64,000 nucleotides of DNA from Tretioscincus oriximinensis (taxonomy: Eukaryota > Chordata > Lepidosauria > Squamata > Gymnophthalmidae), in contig JAJVDF010000140.1 of the NCBI GenBank assembly GCA_022410635.1, positions 115,331-179,330 on the forward strand, in the 5' to 3' direction. Below, in pieces: positions 1 to 13,054 of this stretch. The notes beneath the pieces are model-generated. The model saw only the letters and a list, made by a program, of their open reading frames with translations. It searched no databases and was not told the origin of the DNA. A program made the translations under genes and the position numbers. The stretch's first letter is position 1. Each line of letters begins with the position of its first letter.

Positions 1-339
1 GTTGATTTTTCTGAGCAACATTGGCAGAGACTGACCTAAAGGCAAATGAACTGAATGTGGGAAAAGAACAACCTTGAATTTAGTATTTGCAGAAATGTGA
101 CAGCCCCTCCTTCCTGAACACTTTCTCTATTTTAATAGAATTAATCTAGTTGGGACTGAAATAAACATTAGACACAGTCTGAATATCATCCACAGCCAGT
201 GAATCCTTCCCTGCTGAACAGAAAATACCTGTTATGAATTTGACATCCAAATTATGCTTGGTACATATGGGAGGAAATAGAAAGTGATAAAGCAAGAAAC
301 CTAGAAAGTAGAGGACTGCTGGTCCAATCCCCACCTCTT

Positions 340-592
340 CCTCAAAATAGGCAGTGGTTAGAGTGTTGGATTCGCATCTGGAAGTCTCCCAGTTCGATTC
401 CCCACTCCTCCATGAAAGCCAGCTGGGTGACCTTGGGCCAGTCACAGTTCTTTGAACTCTCTCAGCCCCACCTACTTCACAGGGTGTCTGTTGTGGAGAA
501 AGCAACAAAAGCTATGTGCGCCACTCTATGGTTGGCTGCCCTGAGACCTTCGAGTAAAGGACGTAATATAAATACAAATAAATAAATAAATA
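340..592 (+). repeat. tRNA-derived SINE, family A, nearly full length
   Basis: A tRNA-like head with a B box (GTTCGATTCCC near 392), a MIR/CORE-like middle (gtgaccttgggccagtcac, 427-445), an L2-like 3' part (gccctgagaccttcgagtaaa) and an (AAAT)n tail. Related copies lie at 16525, 31335, 40140, 50570 and 54475. Confidence 0.7.
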
Positions 593-2279
593 TTTCTAAT
601 TCTGCCAAGAAAACTCCATAGAGATGCCCTTGGAAGTGCCTATGGAATCAACCAGGAATCAACCATGGCTCACTGGTACCCAAAGCTGGCACACATCCCT
701 CTCCACTTTTGTTGCTCATTGACAGTTCTAACTCAGGGTTTGCTCATATTTTCACGTTCTTTTATTTCAGAATAATTCATCTAGAATAGCCGCAAAAGCA
801 GTTCGTGACTCAGAAGACAGAAAACACAACCAGATGGCACATAATAGACTATGGCCTTGTGCACCCCTTATAACCTGGGATAAAGGATGTCCCGGGTGTA
901 AACCATTGCTCCCACAGGACACAGCTACTTGTGAGACATGCGCTGCTGCCATAGCAACAAGCAGGACGCTACCATCAAGCTGAAACCACTCCTGCTCAAC
1001 GCCACTCTAGTTCGCTGCTGAGAGCGTGATCTCACCTAACTTTGGCCAAGATCTTGCCCCAGGAGCGGAACTGTTGCACTACACCACAAAATCCAGAATG
1101 CACCCGCTCTCAAAAGTCATGAGATAAAGAAGGGTTGTAGGGAGTTGATTGCTGACAACCCATGAGTACATGTGTCTGAGTAACCTTGCTGGAGCTTCCG
1201 GACAGGCATTAATCTCTCGTGTTCACAGGGCCTTAGCTAAAGGAGGGGTAATCAAGATCCTCTACCAAAAATGCCCACATCTAGTATTCTCTTTGCAGTT
1301 ACATTTACTTGGTGGTAGCAGCGTAGAATTTTATGAAACATGGGGGAGGCAATAGTATTATGTTGGCAGACAGATTGATGCTATATTGAGCCACCACCAA
1401 CATATTGGTGGCAGATGATAGATAAATGCCAGCATCTTGTTGGAAGATGTGTCTGATGTGCAGAGCATCCGAACAATGTCACTTTGAGCATCTAAATGGA
1501 AAAGGAGCTGGAACAGATTTTCCAGCTTCTCTCCAGCATCTTTCCAAAGAGCCAGTGTTTTCCTTCCCCTTAGGTACTTGGTCCGATTCAACAGGGCTCT
1601 TCTTATGTTCCTGTACTGTCTGGAGAGACTCTTAATCCGGAAAGCCTTCAGTTATATCAGATATTACTTTACTAATTCCTTTATTTTGGATCTTCCAGAA
1701 TAAAGCATGGATATTCCAGAACATAGCACCCACAGGAATGTTTAGTTCCAGAATATCCCCAAAAGAGTGGAATAAGGAAGTTATTACTGAATGCAGCCTG
1801 CTATTCAAGTTTCCTACAAGGCCACTAAAGCATTGTGGGAAATTCAAAGTACACAGTATTACTGCTAATTAAGCTTATCTTGAAGAAAACAACTGAAAAG
1901 TGTTATGGTCACACACGTGCTTTTAGATTTTCTTTGGTCCTGAAGAACAGTACTGCAAGAACAACCAGCAATTTTTTTTCCCATTCTTCTCACTTCTCTA
2001 GTTTTCAGACAGTTCTTCAGGAATGAAAATGTTTAAAGGCATATGTTTGACTGTGGCCTTAGAAGATTAAAGCAACTGTCAAGGGCAGCAGCCAGGCAGG
2101 CAACAATCCTGACGGATTCTCTTTGTTTCCTTACATCTTATAAGCTGCCATAAAGTGCTACTTGAGGATATTTTACCTCACTTGACACATCTGTTTTCTG
2201 TTTATCAGTGGAGATAATATTATGGTGCAAAGAAGATACTTGTAGATTCTTTTTAATGGTGATCTTTACCCTTTAGAAC
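593..2279. other. Unassigned DNA, no gene seen
   Basis: No supported exon. PNPO would be expected on this side by human synteny but is not recognised. The X-box-like GCTGCCATAGCAAC lies at 945-958. A LINE-tail fragment (gggctcttcttatgttcctg) lies near 1595-1615. Confidence 0.5.
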
Positions 2280-2715
2280 CTGCTGCTCACTTTATTTAGC
2301 GGGATCCTGAACGTCTGTCACATTATCACATCTTAATGACCCCATTGGGATCTGAGGATCATTGATTATCTTCAGCAAAACAATTATAGATCTCTGTGAC
2401 ACTCTTTCTGCTACAGTGCTGGTTTTCGTGTTCCCATGTGCTGTTTTCTGGCAAACATATACGGTACCTTAAATATACACTATTAACTTTATTCCTTAAA
2501 TTAAAAAACAAAAAAACACTAAGTACAATAATAACATTTAAAAAGTTCAGCCTCTTCTGAACCTTGTCTTTCCTTGTGAAAATCAGGACCGGATATTGGA
2601 AGTTCAGACGGACCTTTGTAGACTTCATTTGCAAATATATTAAAATGGGCTCATCGTAGATAACTTGGGATCAGCGACACGTCCTTGGGTGGGTCTGTTC
2701 TTCTTCTTGTACTCC
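2280..2715 (-). other. PRR15L: PRR15L 3' UTR with candidate poly(A) signals
   Basis: On the minus strand AATAAA occurs at 2493-2488 and 2296-2291. The second gives a 3' UTR of about 430-440 nt. No repeat was recognised inside it. Which signal is used cannot be told. Confidence 0.45.
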
Positions 2716-3039
2716 TCATTTCTCATCCTGTTCCTTATCAACAAAAAGGCTGGGATTCTCTGACAATGTGGCTCTGACTTTCTTCTTCTCCTTGAAGCGC
2801 CCAGAATTAGAGACTTTGACGTGTTTGCTCTTGGTGCTTTTGTCCACAATTTTCTCTAAGCGAGCATTGAATTCACGTTCACTGCTGTCTCCTTTATTAT
2901 CAGAAGTCGGCGCACCTTCTTGTTGATTCTCATTGCTGGCATAAGCATAAATATCTGGATTCTCGTACAGTACCTTGGGGGTAGATTTTTTTTTCCGGAG
3001 AAAGGTCAACTTCCACCAGCTGTAATTATTTTCTGCCAT
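2716..3039 (-). CDS. PRR15L: PRR15L, proline-rich 15-like protein (complete CDS in one exon)
   Basis: 107 codons plus TGA (human 101 aa). The start ATG at 3039-3037 has a good context (ACCATGG). The protein begins [20 protein letters not shown] and continues PKVLYENPD; human has [20 protein letters not shown] second conserved block, [12 protein letters not shown] then [20 protein letters not shown], is almost identical to human, followed by an acidic tail ending DKEQDEK. The middle part (about residues 30-55, Asn/Gln/Glu/Ser-rich) is divergent, as usual in this family. An in-frame ATG lies upstream, but a good splice acceptor (ctctcttccag, exon start at 3066) separates it from the coding exon. 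Function is poorly known: a small basic protein with no enzymatic motif. It is divergent from CDK5RAP3, matching human gene order. Confidence 0.93.
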   Translation of the reverse strand: MAENNYSWWKLTFLRKKKSTPKVLYENPDIYAYASNENQQEGAPTSDNKGDSSEREFNARLEKIVDKSTKSKHVKVSNSGRFKEKKKVRATLSENPSLFVDKEQDEK

Positions 3040-3066
3040 GGTTGTCCACAGGCAGGACGTACAGTG
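3040..3066 (-). other. PRR15L: PRR15L 5' UTR part of the coding exon, with splice acceptor
   Basis: On the minus strand, a pyrimidine tract ending ctctcttccag precedes position 3066, and 27 nt of UTR lead to the ATG. This implies at least one upstream non-coding exon, which I could not locate, between here and CDK5RAP3. Confidence 0.6.
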
Positions 3067-3599
3067 CTGGAAGAGAGGGGGACATATATTAAAAAAATAA
3101 ACAAGGCTTTTGATGTTTTGCATGGTTTTTCATTCCCCAAGATAGTCTAGAAACTTCACGCTTTTAATTGAAGGGGCTGTATTTTTTGTCTCTAAACTAA
3201 ACATAATTTTTGTTACACAAACCAAATAATTCTTCTGAAGCCTTGAGAATCCGAGAATTATAGCCTTCTTTCACTAGGTGCAGCTTATAATAGCCACAAT
3301 ACCTGGGGAGAAAATAGCTTTTTTTATACCCGATTAAGATCTCGCTTGTTTTTTTTTTTTATGTGATAATCCTAAACTTGACATCTTACTTGGTGTTTGT
3401 TTCACAACCAGAGTAGAACGAAATGGCTTTCCCAAGGAGCCATTCTTGTTGATTTGACTATCTAAAGCAGGGGGATGAGTCAGCAACTGGAAAAAAAATA
3501 ATCTCAATTTCAGTGAAACAGATTGCAAATGGAAAATGCTTTTGCCACGCACCGTTTGCATAGCCACATGCTTTCTGAGACGAGTTTGCTCAGAAAACC

Positions 3600-5400
3600 G
3601 TCACAAGTGCAGCTTCTCATAATTCACGCTAAGTTGACATGGTGGCAGTTTTGCCATGTGCCCTGACTGTCTTTTTCTCGGTTTTTTTGCCTGCAGTTTA
3701 AGTTGCCCTCTGCCACTCCAGTGTGGGAATTTTAAACTGCTGCCAAAGCTGCCACAGTTGGCATGAGACCTTCAAAGATCTCCTGGATCCTTGAGGCTGC
3801 CTTGGAGCCAGTGCCCCAAGGATCATAGTCCCTGGTTTTATGCATACAAACTTGCATAAAGCCAGGATTATTATTTTTTTGAACAATGTGCCATCTGCGT
3901 TTCCTGGGTGAGCACTCAGGTGGCTACGGTAATTCCCGGCCTTGGACAGTCCACTGAAATGGGGCCAAAATGGGGCAGGAAAGCAGAGTTGATTTTAATC
4001 CGTTTTATTGTTTTCCAATTCAGTTTTTCCCTCCCAGTTCGAACACAACCATAGAGTTGAAACAGCTTTGGTTAGGTTTTGAAAAGTGTTTACTGTAGGC
4101 ATTGCTTATTCCCCAGCCTTGCCTTAGAAACCAGAAACTTAAGGAGGTAGTAAGCATAAAGGAAGTGTGCTTCCAGAACCATGTCTGTGGCTGATTATCC
4201 CATGCCAAAGCATCATTGTTTTAAGTCTTTAAGAAACATTCAAGACAAATCTAAAGCTCCTCCTGAAACAAATATTCAAAAACTTCACAGTAAGCTCCCT
4301 AGTTCCCTTCTGTTGACCAGAACAAATGACAAGGAAGTATTGAAATACACGAATGGCACTGCTAATCTTTTAAACTTTTTGTGTGTGATGGAAAATGGTT
4401 TTATTGTTAGGTGCCCTTTCATATTGTCCTGAAATATTCAGAAACAAATGAAAATTCTGTTGTTCTTTTTAATGGTTTATTGATCATTATCTTCTATCAG
4501 TGGTGTAGATAGACGCTCGGGGTGGGAGGTGGGGGGAGGACAGATAAATGAAGTGGGGGCCCCTATAACCCCTCCTGGAATTTGTCATTTTTATTATTTA
4601 CTAAAATACATACAATGGCGGTGGGCAACGCATCCATTGTTGAAGTTCTATGGTGATGGTGGACAAGCAGGTGTTGTGTGGTAGCGGCTGCGAGTTTCGC
4701 ACACATGCACAGTACGCCACTAGTGGATGGCACAACTGCTCATGTGTGGAAATTATTTTATTTTCACAGACTGCCCTCCCTTAACCCTGGGATCCCTGTG
4801 GCAGTGCCCCACTGTAGTGATGCCACTGCCTTCTATATATCCACAATTTCATACAGAAACACTGGGGCAAAATCAAATTTCACATGGATAGGGTAAAATG
4901 TCCATATTTTGATACTGTATTCTTGTTTATTTTCAAAAGGAAGATTTTGGGGGGAATGTTTTGTGTGTGTGTGTGTGTGTGTGAGTGTGNGAGAGAGAGA
5001 GAGAGAGACTGAGTGAGAGAACTACAACTCCCATGAGCCTCAGCTTTATTCAACACACATGCACATTTGGTCCTATTTTTGTCCTACTGTTTGATATTCC
5101 TGTTCCGTGCCAATATTGTGATATGGTAATATAATCCATTTGTGCACTTTTAACTTCCTGCCTCTCGAAGGGGAAAAAGTGCAGGTCAGTGATAATTCAC
5201 ATGGGCAGGATTTACAACTGAGCAACTGAAAAGATGTAGTTAAGTTGGTGCAAAATAGTTTAGAAATTGAAAGACAGTTTTCTGCACTGCATTGTTATTC
5301 CTCCCCTCCCTGTAAGAGCCTTCACTTGCTTCTGGGGAGGTAGTGTATTAAAAGAACAGACATAGTTTATTTTTTTTTTTGAAACAAGACAAACACCATG
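3600..5400. other. Intergenic DNA with a GT/GA microsatellite
   Basis: No exon recognised. A compound (GT)n(GA)n microsatellite lies at 4961-5008. Near 4499 a cagtggtgtaga sequence resembles a hAT terminus, but the other end was not found. Confidence 0.45.
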
Positions 5401-5417
5401 TATTATAGGGTTTGTTG

Positions 5418-5797
5418 TAGACTAACTAGATTTTCTGAGGCCCAAACTGTGGTAATTAGTATTCCTGCTATTCATGCTATTTCATGAACATACAAATTAC
5501 CCACCAACATGGATAACCCTCCAAAATCCCTGCCTGAGAAAGCTGTGAAGCACCTGAGAATTTTTAAAGTGTGCAGTAATTTTTTGAAGTGTGTGAGAAA
5601 TTTGCATTTTTTATTTTTTACTGAGGCGACAGAGCCTTCAGGAGCTGGCCCCAGTTGCCAGAGCCCCCTAGTAGTGGTGCTAGGAATTAAAAAAANCATT
5701 TTAAAAATCATTTAAAAAATTCCTAAGCAAAAAACAGGAAACCCCCCATACACAAAAAAACTGGGTCCCCCCCCAAAGGAGTAATCTGGTCAGCCTA
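5418..5797 (+). mobile_element. hAT-type MITE, family H, copy A
   Basis: 380 bp with a perfect 8-bp target duplication GTTTGTTG (5410-5417 and 5798-5805). The ends are inverted: it starts TAGACTAACTAGAT and ends ATCTGGTCAGCCTA. The inside has the family text ttttctgaggcccaaact, t-rich gtgtgagaa repeats and a gccagagccccctag block. No transposase. Confidence 0.85.
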
Positions 5798-5805
5798 GTT
5801 TGTTG

Positions 5806-6895
5806 GGTACCATCCAGTCATGAGAGAGTGCAAGCCGAAGCCTCTTCCTCTACCATTTTTATTTGTGGGGAAGTCATGAATTCATTCTGTTTAAGGGCAC
5901 AGACACAAAAGTGAAAGTGTCAAACAAAGCTGCCTTTTAAAAAAACATGCCTGGTTACAGGTCCTCAAAGCCCTTCTTTCTCTGTAGCAGTCTTTGATAA
6001 ATGATTGTTTTCTAGAATTTTGAGGATGCAGCTCCTACCATCTCCACATCATCTATCATTAGTGTTTTATTCATTTAATGAAATAACTGCAAAGAGTATC
6101 CTAGAACTAAGCCTCCTTCCTCTCAAACAGTCTTCATGGGAATTATTTGAGATCTTTTTGGAAGCTGATAAAAAATAGTGTCCAAACAAAGACATCCTTT
6201 GGATGTTCTAAATTTCTTGCTGCCATTTCTCCTTGGATCTTTAACACTTGTTAGATTGGCTGGATAAGGCTCATAAATCAGCAATAGTTGAAAGGCCTTG
6301 TTTTAGTCTTTTTGGTAAAAAAAGAATCTCACAGATAGAAGTTGTGGCACTTGTGTTTTCATATAATCTCTATATTTCCTGTTATTGAGAAAAGGATGGA
6401 TTTATTAGTGTGAACAGTCCCATCTATAAACCATGGCTCATCCTTTGGGTAAATTTGAAGCTCTAGGCACAGACATAAAATGTCTAAAATTGCAATACTG
6501 TGACCCAAATACTCTGATTATATGCCTTTTTCTCAGACAGGAAAGCATAATTCTGAGGGCAACTCATTCTGGGGAAGAACTGGGCAGGAAATTTAAGGAG
6601 TGGAAATGATTGCTACAGGTTGGTGACTAATCAGGGACACAAAAACCTGGCCATTGAATGGCCAACTGGTGATGAGCATCAGTCAGGAAAGGCAAAAACA
6701 AGAAAGAGAGAAGTTGTAAGTCACTTATCCAAAAACAGGACATACTATTTTGTGTGATCTACAAAAGGAGCAATTCTTGGTTAAAGGCTGCTTCTGAACT
6801 GTCTTGAAGATTAAGAAAAAGCCATTAATGCATCCATCCTAATCCTCATTCACTTCTATGTATACGCTATCAAGATCACAATGCTCTGTTCAAAA
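5806..6895. other. Intergenic DNA, nothing recognised
   Basis: AT-rich sequence with many stop codons on both strands and no repeat family I can name. Confidence 0.4.
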
Positions 6896-6897
6896 TT

Positions 6898-7003
6898 GAT
6901 ATTATTATTATTATTATTANTANTANTAGTAGTAGTAGTAGTAGTAGTAGTAGTANNAANNACTACTACTACTACTACTACTACTANTAATAATAATAAT
7001 ATT
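6898..7003. repeat. Palindromic compound microsatellite (ATT)n(AGT)n / (ACT)n(AAT)n
   Basis: ATT repeats pass into AGT repeats, then, across a few Ns, into ACT and AAT repeats, so the second half is the reverse complement of the first. The Ns at the centre suggest trouble in sequencing or assembly at a hairpin. Confidence 0.85.
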
Positions 7004-8244
7004 AACACTTTAGAAGAATATTTGGAGATTAGCGGGATCAGCTGCCCACTCATGGATCCCTGCCATAGTAATCTTATTTTGACTTGTTTTTTAACATAAA
7101 ACAAATGTTTTTTAGGCTTGCAAATTGCTATAGCAAAGTAAAGGCCAATCAATCCTTAGTTTGATTTGAAGCTAGTTAGCTAGTTTCGGAGTAATTACTG
7201 CCATTTAGTTGGTCCTTCCTTGGAAGGGTAAAATAAGCGGTGATACAAGGCTCACTATTTTGAAATGTGTAATNTAAGTACAAAATACAGCAAATTAGAA
7301 AAGAAATAAGCATGCGAGGCGCCAATCACCATTTTCATTACAGGTATCTGATAGAAGTCTACACTATTAATTTCATAGCAGTGAGGAGTTTGAATTTTCT
7401 TTTAGTACAAAGTTTGCAGTTTAAATAGTCAGGGAATGTACTTTTGTGCAAGCTTGATTATATAAATAATTGCCTGGAGGACAACTGTCTAAGGCCAGAA
7501 TCTGACATTGGTTAATAATCCTTACTGAAATTGACTTAAAAATAAGTCAGTGGAAAGGAGCTGTCACACTTCTGGCACAATCCTTCCTCTTTGGAGTGTG
7601 AATACAGTTCTGGGGAAGAGGGAAGGTGTGGTGGGGGAAGACTTAAAGGATAGAGTTGTTGGGAGAAGAGGAATGGGGGTTTTCAGAGCAAGTTGTGTCT
7701 CCAGCCCTTCCCACCAATGCTTCTTTTTCCCTCCTCCAACTCCTCCCCCATTTCTCTTATCTCCAACTTACAATTTAATGGGGAAGGACTGCCCTGGGAG
7801 TGTGACAACTCCACTCCACACTGAAGCCAACTTACTTTGAAGTCAATTTCAGGAAGGTTTATTANGAACTGTCTGACTCTGACCTAAGAATCTGTGCAAC
7901 CGTAGGGCATCGTGAAAACTTCTTACAAACGCAAAAACAATTTCTGGCCAATTTCCTAAAGGTATATAAAAATGTTAAATAATACTAGAGAGGGCAGAAT
8001 GTTTAAATGACCATTCTCTTTTATATAAATGCGACAAATGAAGTTTTCCAATCTATTTGTGGTTACAAATTGCAATAATAATGACAACTAAGATACGAGG
8101 TCGAAAGAAGGATAAATAAACAGGGAAAAAAGTTAAAAATGGAAAGACAAAGAGGAATCAGAACAATGGTGTGCACAAGCATATCAATCAGGAATAATTT
8201 CATGCTCTTATAAACTCTAGTCCAAGACAGCTTTCTAGAACATT
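7004..8244. other. Intergenic DNA, nothing recognised
   Basis: No exon or well-bounded repeat found. Confidence 0.4.
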
Positions 8245-8256
8245 TTATTCTTTAAG

Positions 8257-8560
8257 TCCAGCAAGGGAGCTTGTAGCACTTGGAGATTAACAANNGAATN
8301 GTAGATGGCAAGAGCTGTTGTAGGCACGTCTGCTTCTTCCGATGCTTTATAGGAAACTGTGTGGGAGATGACAAAAGACATGTAAATGTGATATGGGAAT
8401 TTACATATCCTTTGTCATCTCCCGCACACAGTTTTCTGAAAAAGTAGACGTGTCCACAAAAGCTCATGCCATCTACCTTCCTCTTGTTAATCTCCAAGTG
8501 ATACAACCCCCCTTGATGGACTTTCTACTAAGATTAACACAGCTATTTCTCTGAAGTCAA
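8257..8560 (-). mobile_element. Palindromic (foldback) repeat, family G, 304 bp, with 12-bp duplications
   Basis: Flanked by TTATTCTTTAAG at 8245-8256 and 8561-8572. The outer arms begin tccagcaagggagc and end agctatttctctgaa. The inner arms (gaaactgtgtgggagatgac and its inverse) pair around 8390. Same family as 62714 and 29764. No coding capacity. Confidence 0.75.
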
Positions 8561-8577
8561 TTATTCTTTAAGTATTC

Positions 8578-8672
8578 TTCATGCCACCTACCTTTCTCCT
8601 AGTCTCCAAGTGCTACGAGTCCCCTCGCTGGACTTTCTGAATGAAGACTAACACAGCTATTTCTCTGAAATC
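8578..8672 (-). repeat. Partial family G repeat beside the full copy
   Basis: Repeats the right half of the family (catgccacctaccttt ... ggactttctgaatgaag ... agctatttctctgaa), immediately after the right duplication of the copy at 8257. Confidence 0.65.
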
Positions 8673-8699
8673 GACTTTATACTTTATTAACTCTGCCTT

Positions 8700-11600
8700 G
8701 CTGGACACCTTAAAAATGAAGTTACTTCATGTATTGGCCAACTTCTAAGATGACCGCATGGCGCCTCCAAGGGCACCTCTATGCAGTGTTGTTGGCAGAG
8801 ATTCAGAAATAGTTTGCCATTGTCTACTTCCAGGAAAGGCTGAGGACTGAACTAGTAACCCTCTGCTACTTCANTCATTAGCATCATGTATCTAAGGAGG
8901 ATTATGCACTGCCAGACTGACACCATATATGTTTATGCAGTCACAGAACGAGAGCTCACTTTGAGAAGGCCTTCCTCACTGAAATGGAAGGAACATGTTG
9001 TAGCTCATTTGTAAGATTGTCTCTCCCAGCCTCTCCCAGGAAGTATCTGCATCTCTGTCAAGAAAACAGCTACAGGTGCTCATGAAGACAACCACACAAT
9101 CAACTAGGAATTAGTTATGATTCAGTGAAATCCTATTAGCCTGCAAAATTTTGCCTCATTTTGAGTCTTATTCAAATGTACCTCACAGTGGAATAATTAC
9201 AGACTTGAAATATAAACTATTGCTTTATGTTTCCAGCAAATGTAAATGCAGTTACCTATTATAATGTTACAAGGATCAAGGTAAATGGAATCCATGTATA
9301 TTTTGTGCTGTAAAAGTAGTTTGTATTTTTATTTATATTTTTAGCAGCTGCATCTATGAAATGCAATGATAGTTAATAATATTAACAAAAAGTACTCATA
9401 AGATACAACANCTTATGAATACAGAAAAGCAAAAAGCGTGATCAAAGTTGAGAAAAAACATATGCATTTATAGCTGGATTCTGAAATNAGTTCTTGGACA
9501 GGTTGATTCTCATAAGTTCCGTTTTTCCATTTTGTCTTCGAGGATATTACTAACCGACTATTGTGTTCCATCCACACAACACTCTTGAATGTCAGCTTAT
9601 TATTCTGACAGAAACTACTATCAAGATTTGGTAGGGTTTATAAAAGGAATTCAGACAGATAGCTATTCAAGATGTTATATGAAGTGAGGTTTTTAAAGGA
9701 AAATAGAATTTAATCACTATGAACCTAATGTGTGAAAAAGGACTAAATATCACTAGCATGATAAAATTAACTTCTTGCCTATCTGGCAAGAACTAAATGG
9801 GAAAGTTCTATACAGTGACCCCTTGTATAATGTTTCATTTACTGTTTACTGACTTTTATATAATATAAAACAGTATTAAGTATTTTCTGCTGCAGAAAGC
9901 TGAGAGTTATGGCAACCATAGAAGCCCAGCCTATCAGTGCAAACCACTGGTGCCATAGAGTTATAGAGGGGAGACAATTTACTCATAGTGCCATAAAGTC
10001 ACAATAATATGAGTTCCAAGGACCATGTTAATAAAGGAAGCAGCATTAAACCAGCATGTGGCAGCAAAAACACAGTTTACCAAACCTTGTAACCTGAGAT
10101 ACCGGCAAGTAAAGTTTTGTCCACCTGTTCTAAAGTAAAACTGTGTGGTATTGTGTATATGGTGTATGCATTTATTTATGCATGACATTTAAATCCACTC
10201 TTTCTTTCTAAAGAACTGAGTATTTTGTTCCTCTTCATTTTGCCTTTACAATGGCCCTATGGTAAGGTAAGCTAGCAGGACAGGATTACCAAGATTTTTT
10301 CTATCCAGAAGGCAATTCAAATCTAAGGACTTCTAAGCTTATCATTTTATAGTGGCTGCTTTTTGGGGGGAAAATTGAACAAACCATAGATAAGCAAATG
10401 TTTTTATGCATGAGTAATTAAAAGCTTTCAACAATCCATGTGTAGTGTATGTGCAAATATTTATATATTTAAAATTAAAAGATGGGTTGCTACAAAGTGA
10501 AATTACCTTAACCTATCTTCACAACGATCTTGAGAGGTGGGCTTTTCTGTGAATTTAACTGTGCAGTTAAATTCAGGAGAAAGGAAAGACCTAGGCAACA
10601 TTTGGCAACTCCACACAACATTCTGCCCACTGTAGATAACTAACTTCAGGCCTTACATCTGTTGGGGTGATCAATTAAACATTTGTAGAGGCGCAACATC
10701 CTAAGGTTCAAGTTTCTCTCCCACTTCCAACAATGTATTTACAAACTTACCTGTTCTGGTCAACTTCTAAACTCTTTCAGCTAACAGTATGATCAGCCAG
10801 TTGTTGTGGGCAAAGGTGAACATGAAGAAATGAGACGAGAAAGTTGAGGGTATGGTAGATCTCTGGCAAAACGAGCAAGGTCAGCTTCAGTAGCTGGCTG
10901 AGAACAGTAGCTTTCACATCTCAGGTGCGCTGAGGTGCCACATACCTGTTTGCGCTGCTTCCCTCCCTCCCTCTGTGTCAAGGTTAACTGGAGAGACTGA
11001 GCCACTCCTGCTTAAAGTAAACAGCAGCTTNGAGAGGCTGAGCTATGAGAAAGCTGAATATTCATGATGAGAGAAGTCAAAAGATTTTGCTTCCTAACAG
11101 TCACTCTGTATGGTGTCACCTGAGGAGAAGGGAAAAGGGGGAAATTATCTCACTTTTAGAATGCTTAAGGGGCTACATTACAGGAAAACAAACTAATACT
11201 GACCTAATGTTATGGTGGAAAAGAGAATAAGAGAGAGAAGGGAGAAATCCTGGGCTGTTTTCAATATTTTTTTATGTTGCTTTTAATCTTCTGTTATCCT
11301 CCCTGGGANCTAAGGTGACCGGTGGGGTATAAATTCCTAAATAAATACATTGTTTAGGGCATGAACTTCTATAAATAAGGCACTTAACTTGTTTCTGTGC
11401 ATATAACTGAGAAGATAATAACAAGAAAGTGAATTTCAAAAATACTTGAGTTATACAGGTGTCTGATATTTGGAGATATTTCAGAAGAACACTCTCCTGA
11501 GATTATTTCACTTTGCCCAGATGCTAAGTCAATATTCCGTGTTTTAGCATATCATCCATAGACCCTGGTCATAGATCTTCTTTTCAATTTTCTTTGGTCC

Positions 11601-12380
11601 CAAAGAATAATCCAGAAAAAAGAAGATTAAGCTCATTCATCAGGACTGAAGTTGGTTTAAATGTAGATGTGTGACCAGGACTGTAGACATTATACCTTAA
11701 ACTAAGGATATTAGATCTTTCAGGAGCACTGTGCTACACCCAGCAAAAAACCCTGTCTAGATCCAGTCACATCCATTCCAGATCCCACCACATTCATTAC
11801 ACAGGGTCAAATTTATTATATTGGATTTTTCATTTATAGGCTGCATCCACATGGCTGTCCAGGCACCCCCTGCAGACGTAATGGCAGTTTGTCAGCAATA
11901 TTTTCAGCTCTCACAGTGCTGTGCACTGAAAATCCACTGCTTTTNTTAATGTGGCCTGCTCAGCCAATCAGCGGAGAGCCCTGCAAAGCAGGCCAGGTGG
12001 AAAGTTGCTGTTGGCCACTCACAGGCTGGAGCTTCCTTCCTCCCGCCCACCTGTGGCAGCCACCCCACAACACGCCCTGCAATCAAAGCTTTTAGTATTT
12101 TCATAGCTCACAGCAATCATGGGTTGCACCCTGTCCCCACTGATTCTTAATCTGGGCTTTATCTTTGGACAAGAGCCTGCCATCTACGTGCCTACTGGCA
12201 TGTGGGTGGCCATGATATTTACCAAGATATGAACAAGGCTCAGTGGGAACAGGGTCTTGGATTTGGTTAAGAAACAGTATTTAACCCAATATCATGGCCA
12301 TGTGTAAATTTGAAAGCAGATACCAGATGCTAAAACTGTAGCCATTATACCACATTTTAGAGATGTGTCATCTAGATCTA
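8700..12380. other. Intergenic DNA, no gene seen
   Basis: AT-rich. No exon with supporting splice signals and protein similarity was found. The PRR15L upstream exon(s) may lie here or on either side. The part from 11830 to 12300 is less AT-rich and repeat-like, but I cannot name it. Confidence 0.4.
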
Positions 12381-12389
12381 TATCATTTA

Positions 12390-12899
12390 TAGACTGAGCA
12401 GGTTTTCTGAGGCCCAAACTGGGATAATATTCATAAGTATTCAAATTACCCACCAATAAGCATTCCTTTCCAAAATTCCCGCCCGAGAAATCGGTGAAGC
12501 ATGTGAAAAAATTTTTAACTGTGCGAGAATTTTTAAACTGAGAATTTTTGGAGTACATCAGAATTTTTTAATTTTTTTACAGAGAGGAAGGTGCCTTCAG
12601 AAGTTGGCCCCAGTTGCCAGAACACCCTAGTGGTGATGCAGCAATTTTTTTAAAACATTTTTTAAATTTTTTTGAAATGTGTGAGAAATTTTTGAAGTAA
12701 GAATTTTTATTTTTTACTGAGGGGAGGGTGCCTTCAGGAGCTGGTCTCAGATGCCAGAGCCCCCTAGTGGTGCTACAGTGAATTTTTAAAGGTTTTTTTC
12801 CTCATCAAAACCTGGGTAAATGCCCCCCCGTGGGGGAGGGCGGGGTAGACACCCCAAAACTGGGTTTCCCCCTCCCAAAAGGGGGCATCTGGTCAGCCT
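12390..12899 (+). mobile_element. hAT-type MITE, family H, copy B
   Basis: About 510 bp between copies of ATCATTTA (12382-12389 and 12900-12907). Starts TAGACTGAGCAGG, ends GGTCAGCCT. Internal gtgcgagaattttt repeats and two gccaga...ccctagtgg blocks. The second block, at 12756-12770, is the best CTCF-like match in the family. Confidence 0.85.
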
Positions 12900-13054
12900 A
12901 TCATTTAATATACTCTGACCTGTTTGCAGAAATGAACAAATGCTGGAAAAATCTTGCTTCTGAGATGAGTTTGTGAAAATACTGCAACCACATGGAATTC
13001 ATAAAAAGCTACAAGTTTGCTTTATTGTATTTCTCCAGTTCAAAAAGTTACAGT

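Noticed and set aside
146..508. 120-codon minus-strand frame near the window start
   Set aside because: Most of it is the antisense of a SINE A copy.
2716..3123. Longer PRR15L starting at an upstream ATG
   Set aside because: The extra 28 codons cross a clear splice acceptor (ctctcttccag) and do not match the family, whose members start just before the [13 protein letters not shown] block.
5657..5680. CTCF-like site in MITE copy A
   Set aside because: A 3-base insertion (ccctagtagtgg) breaks the core, so this copy is not counted as a match.
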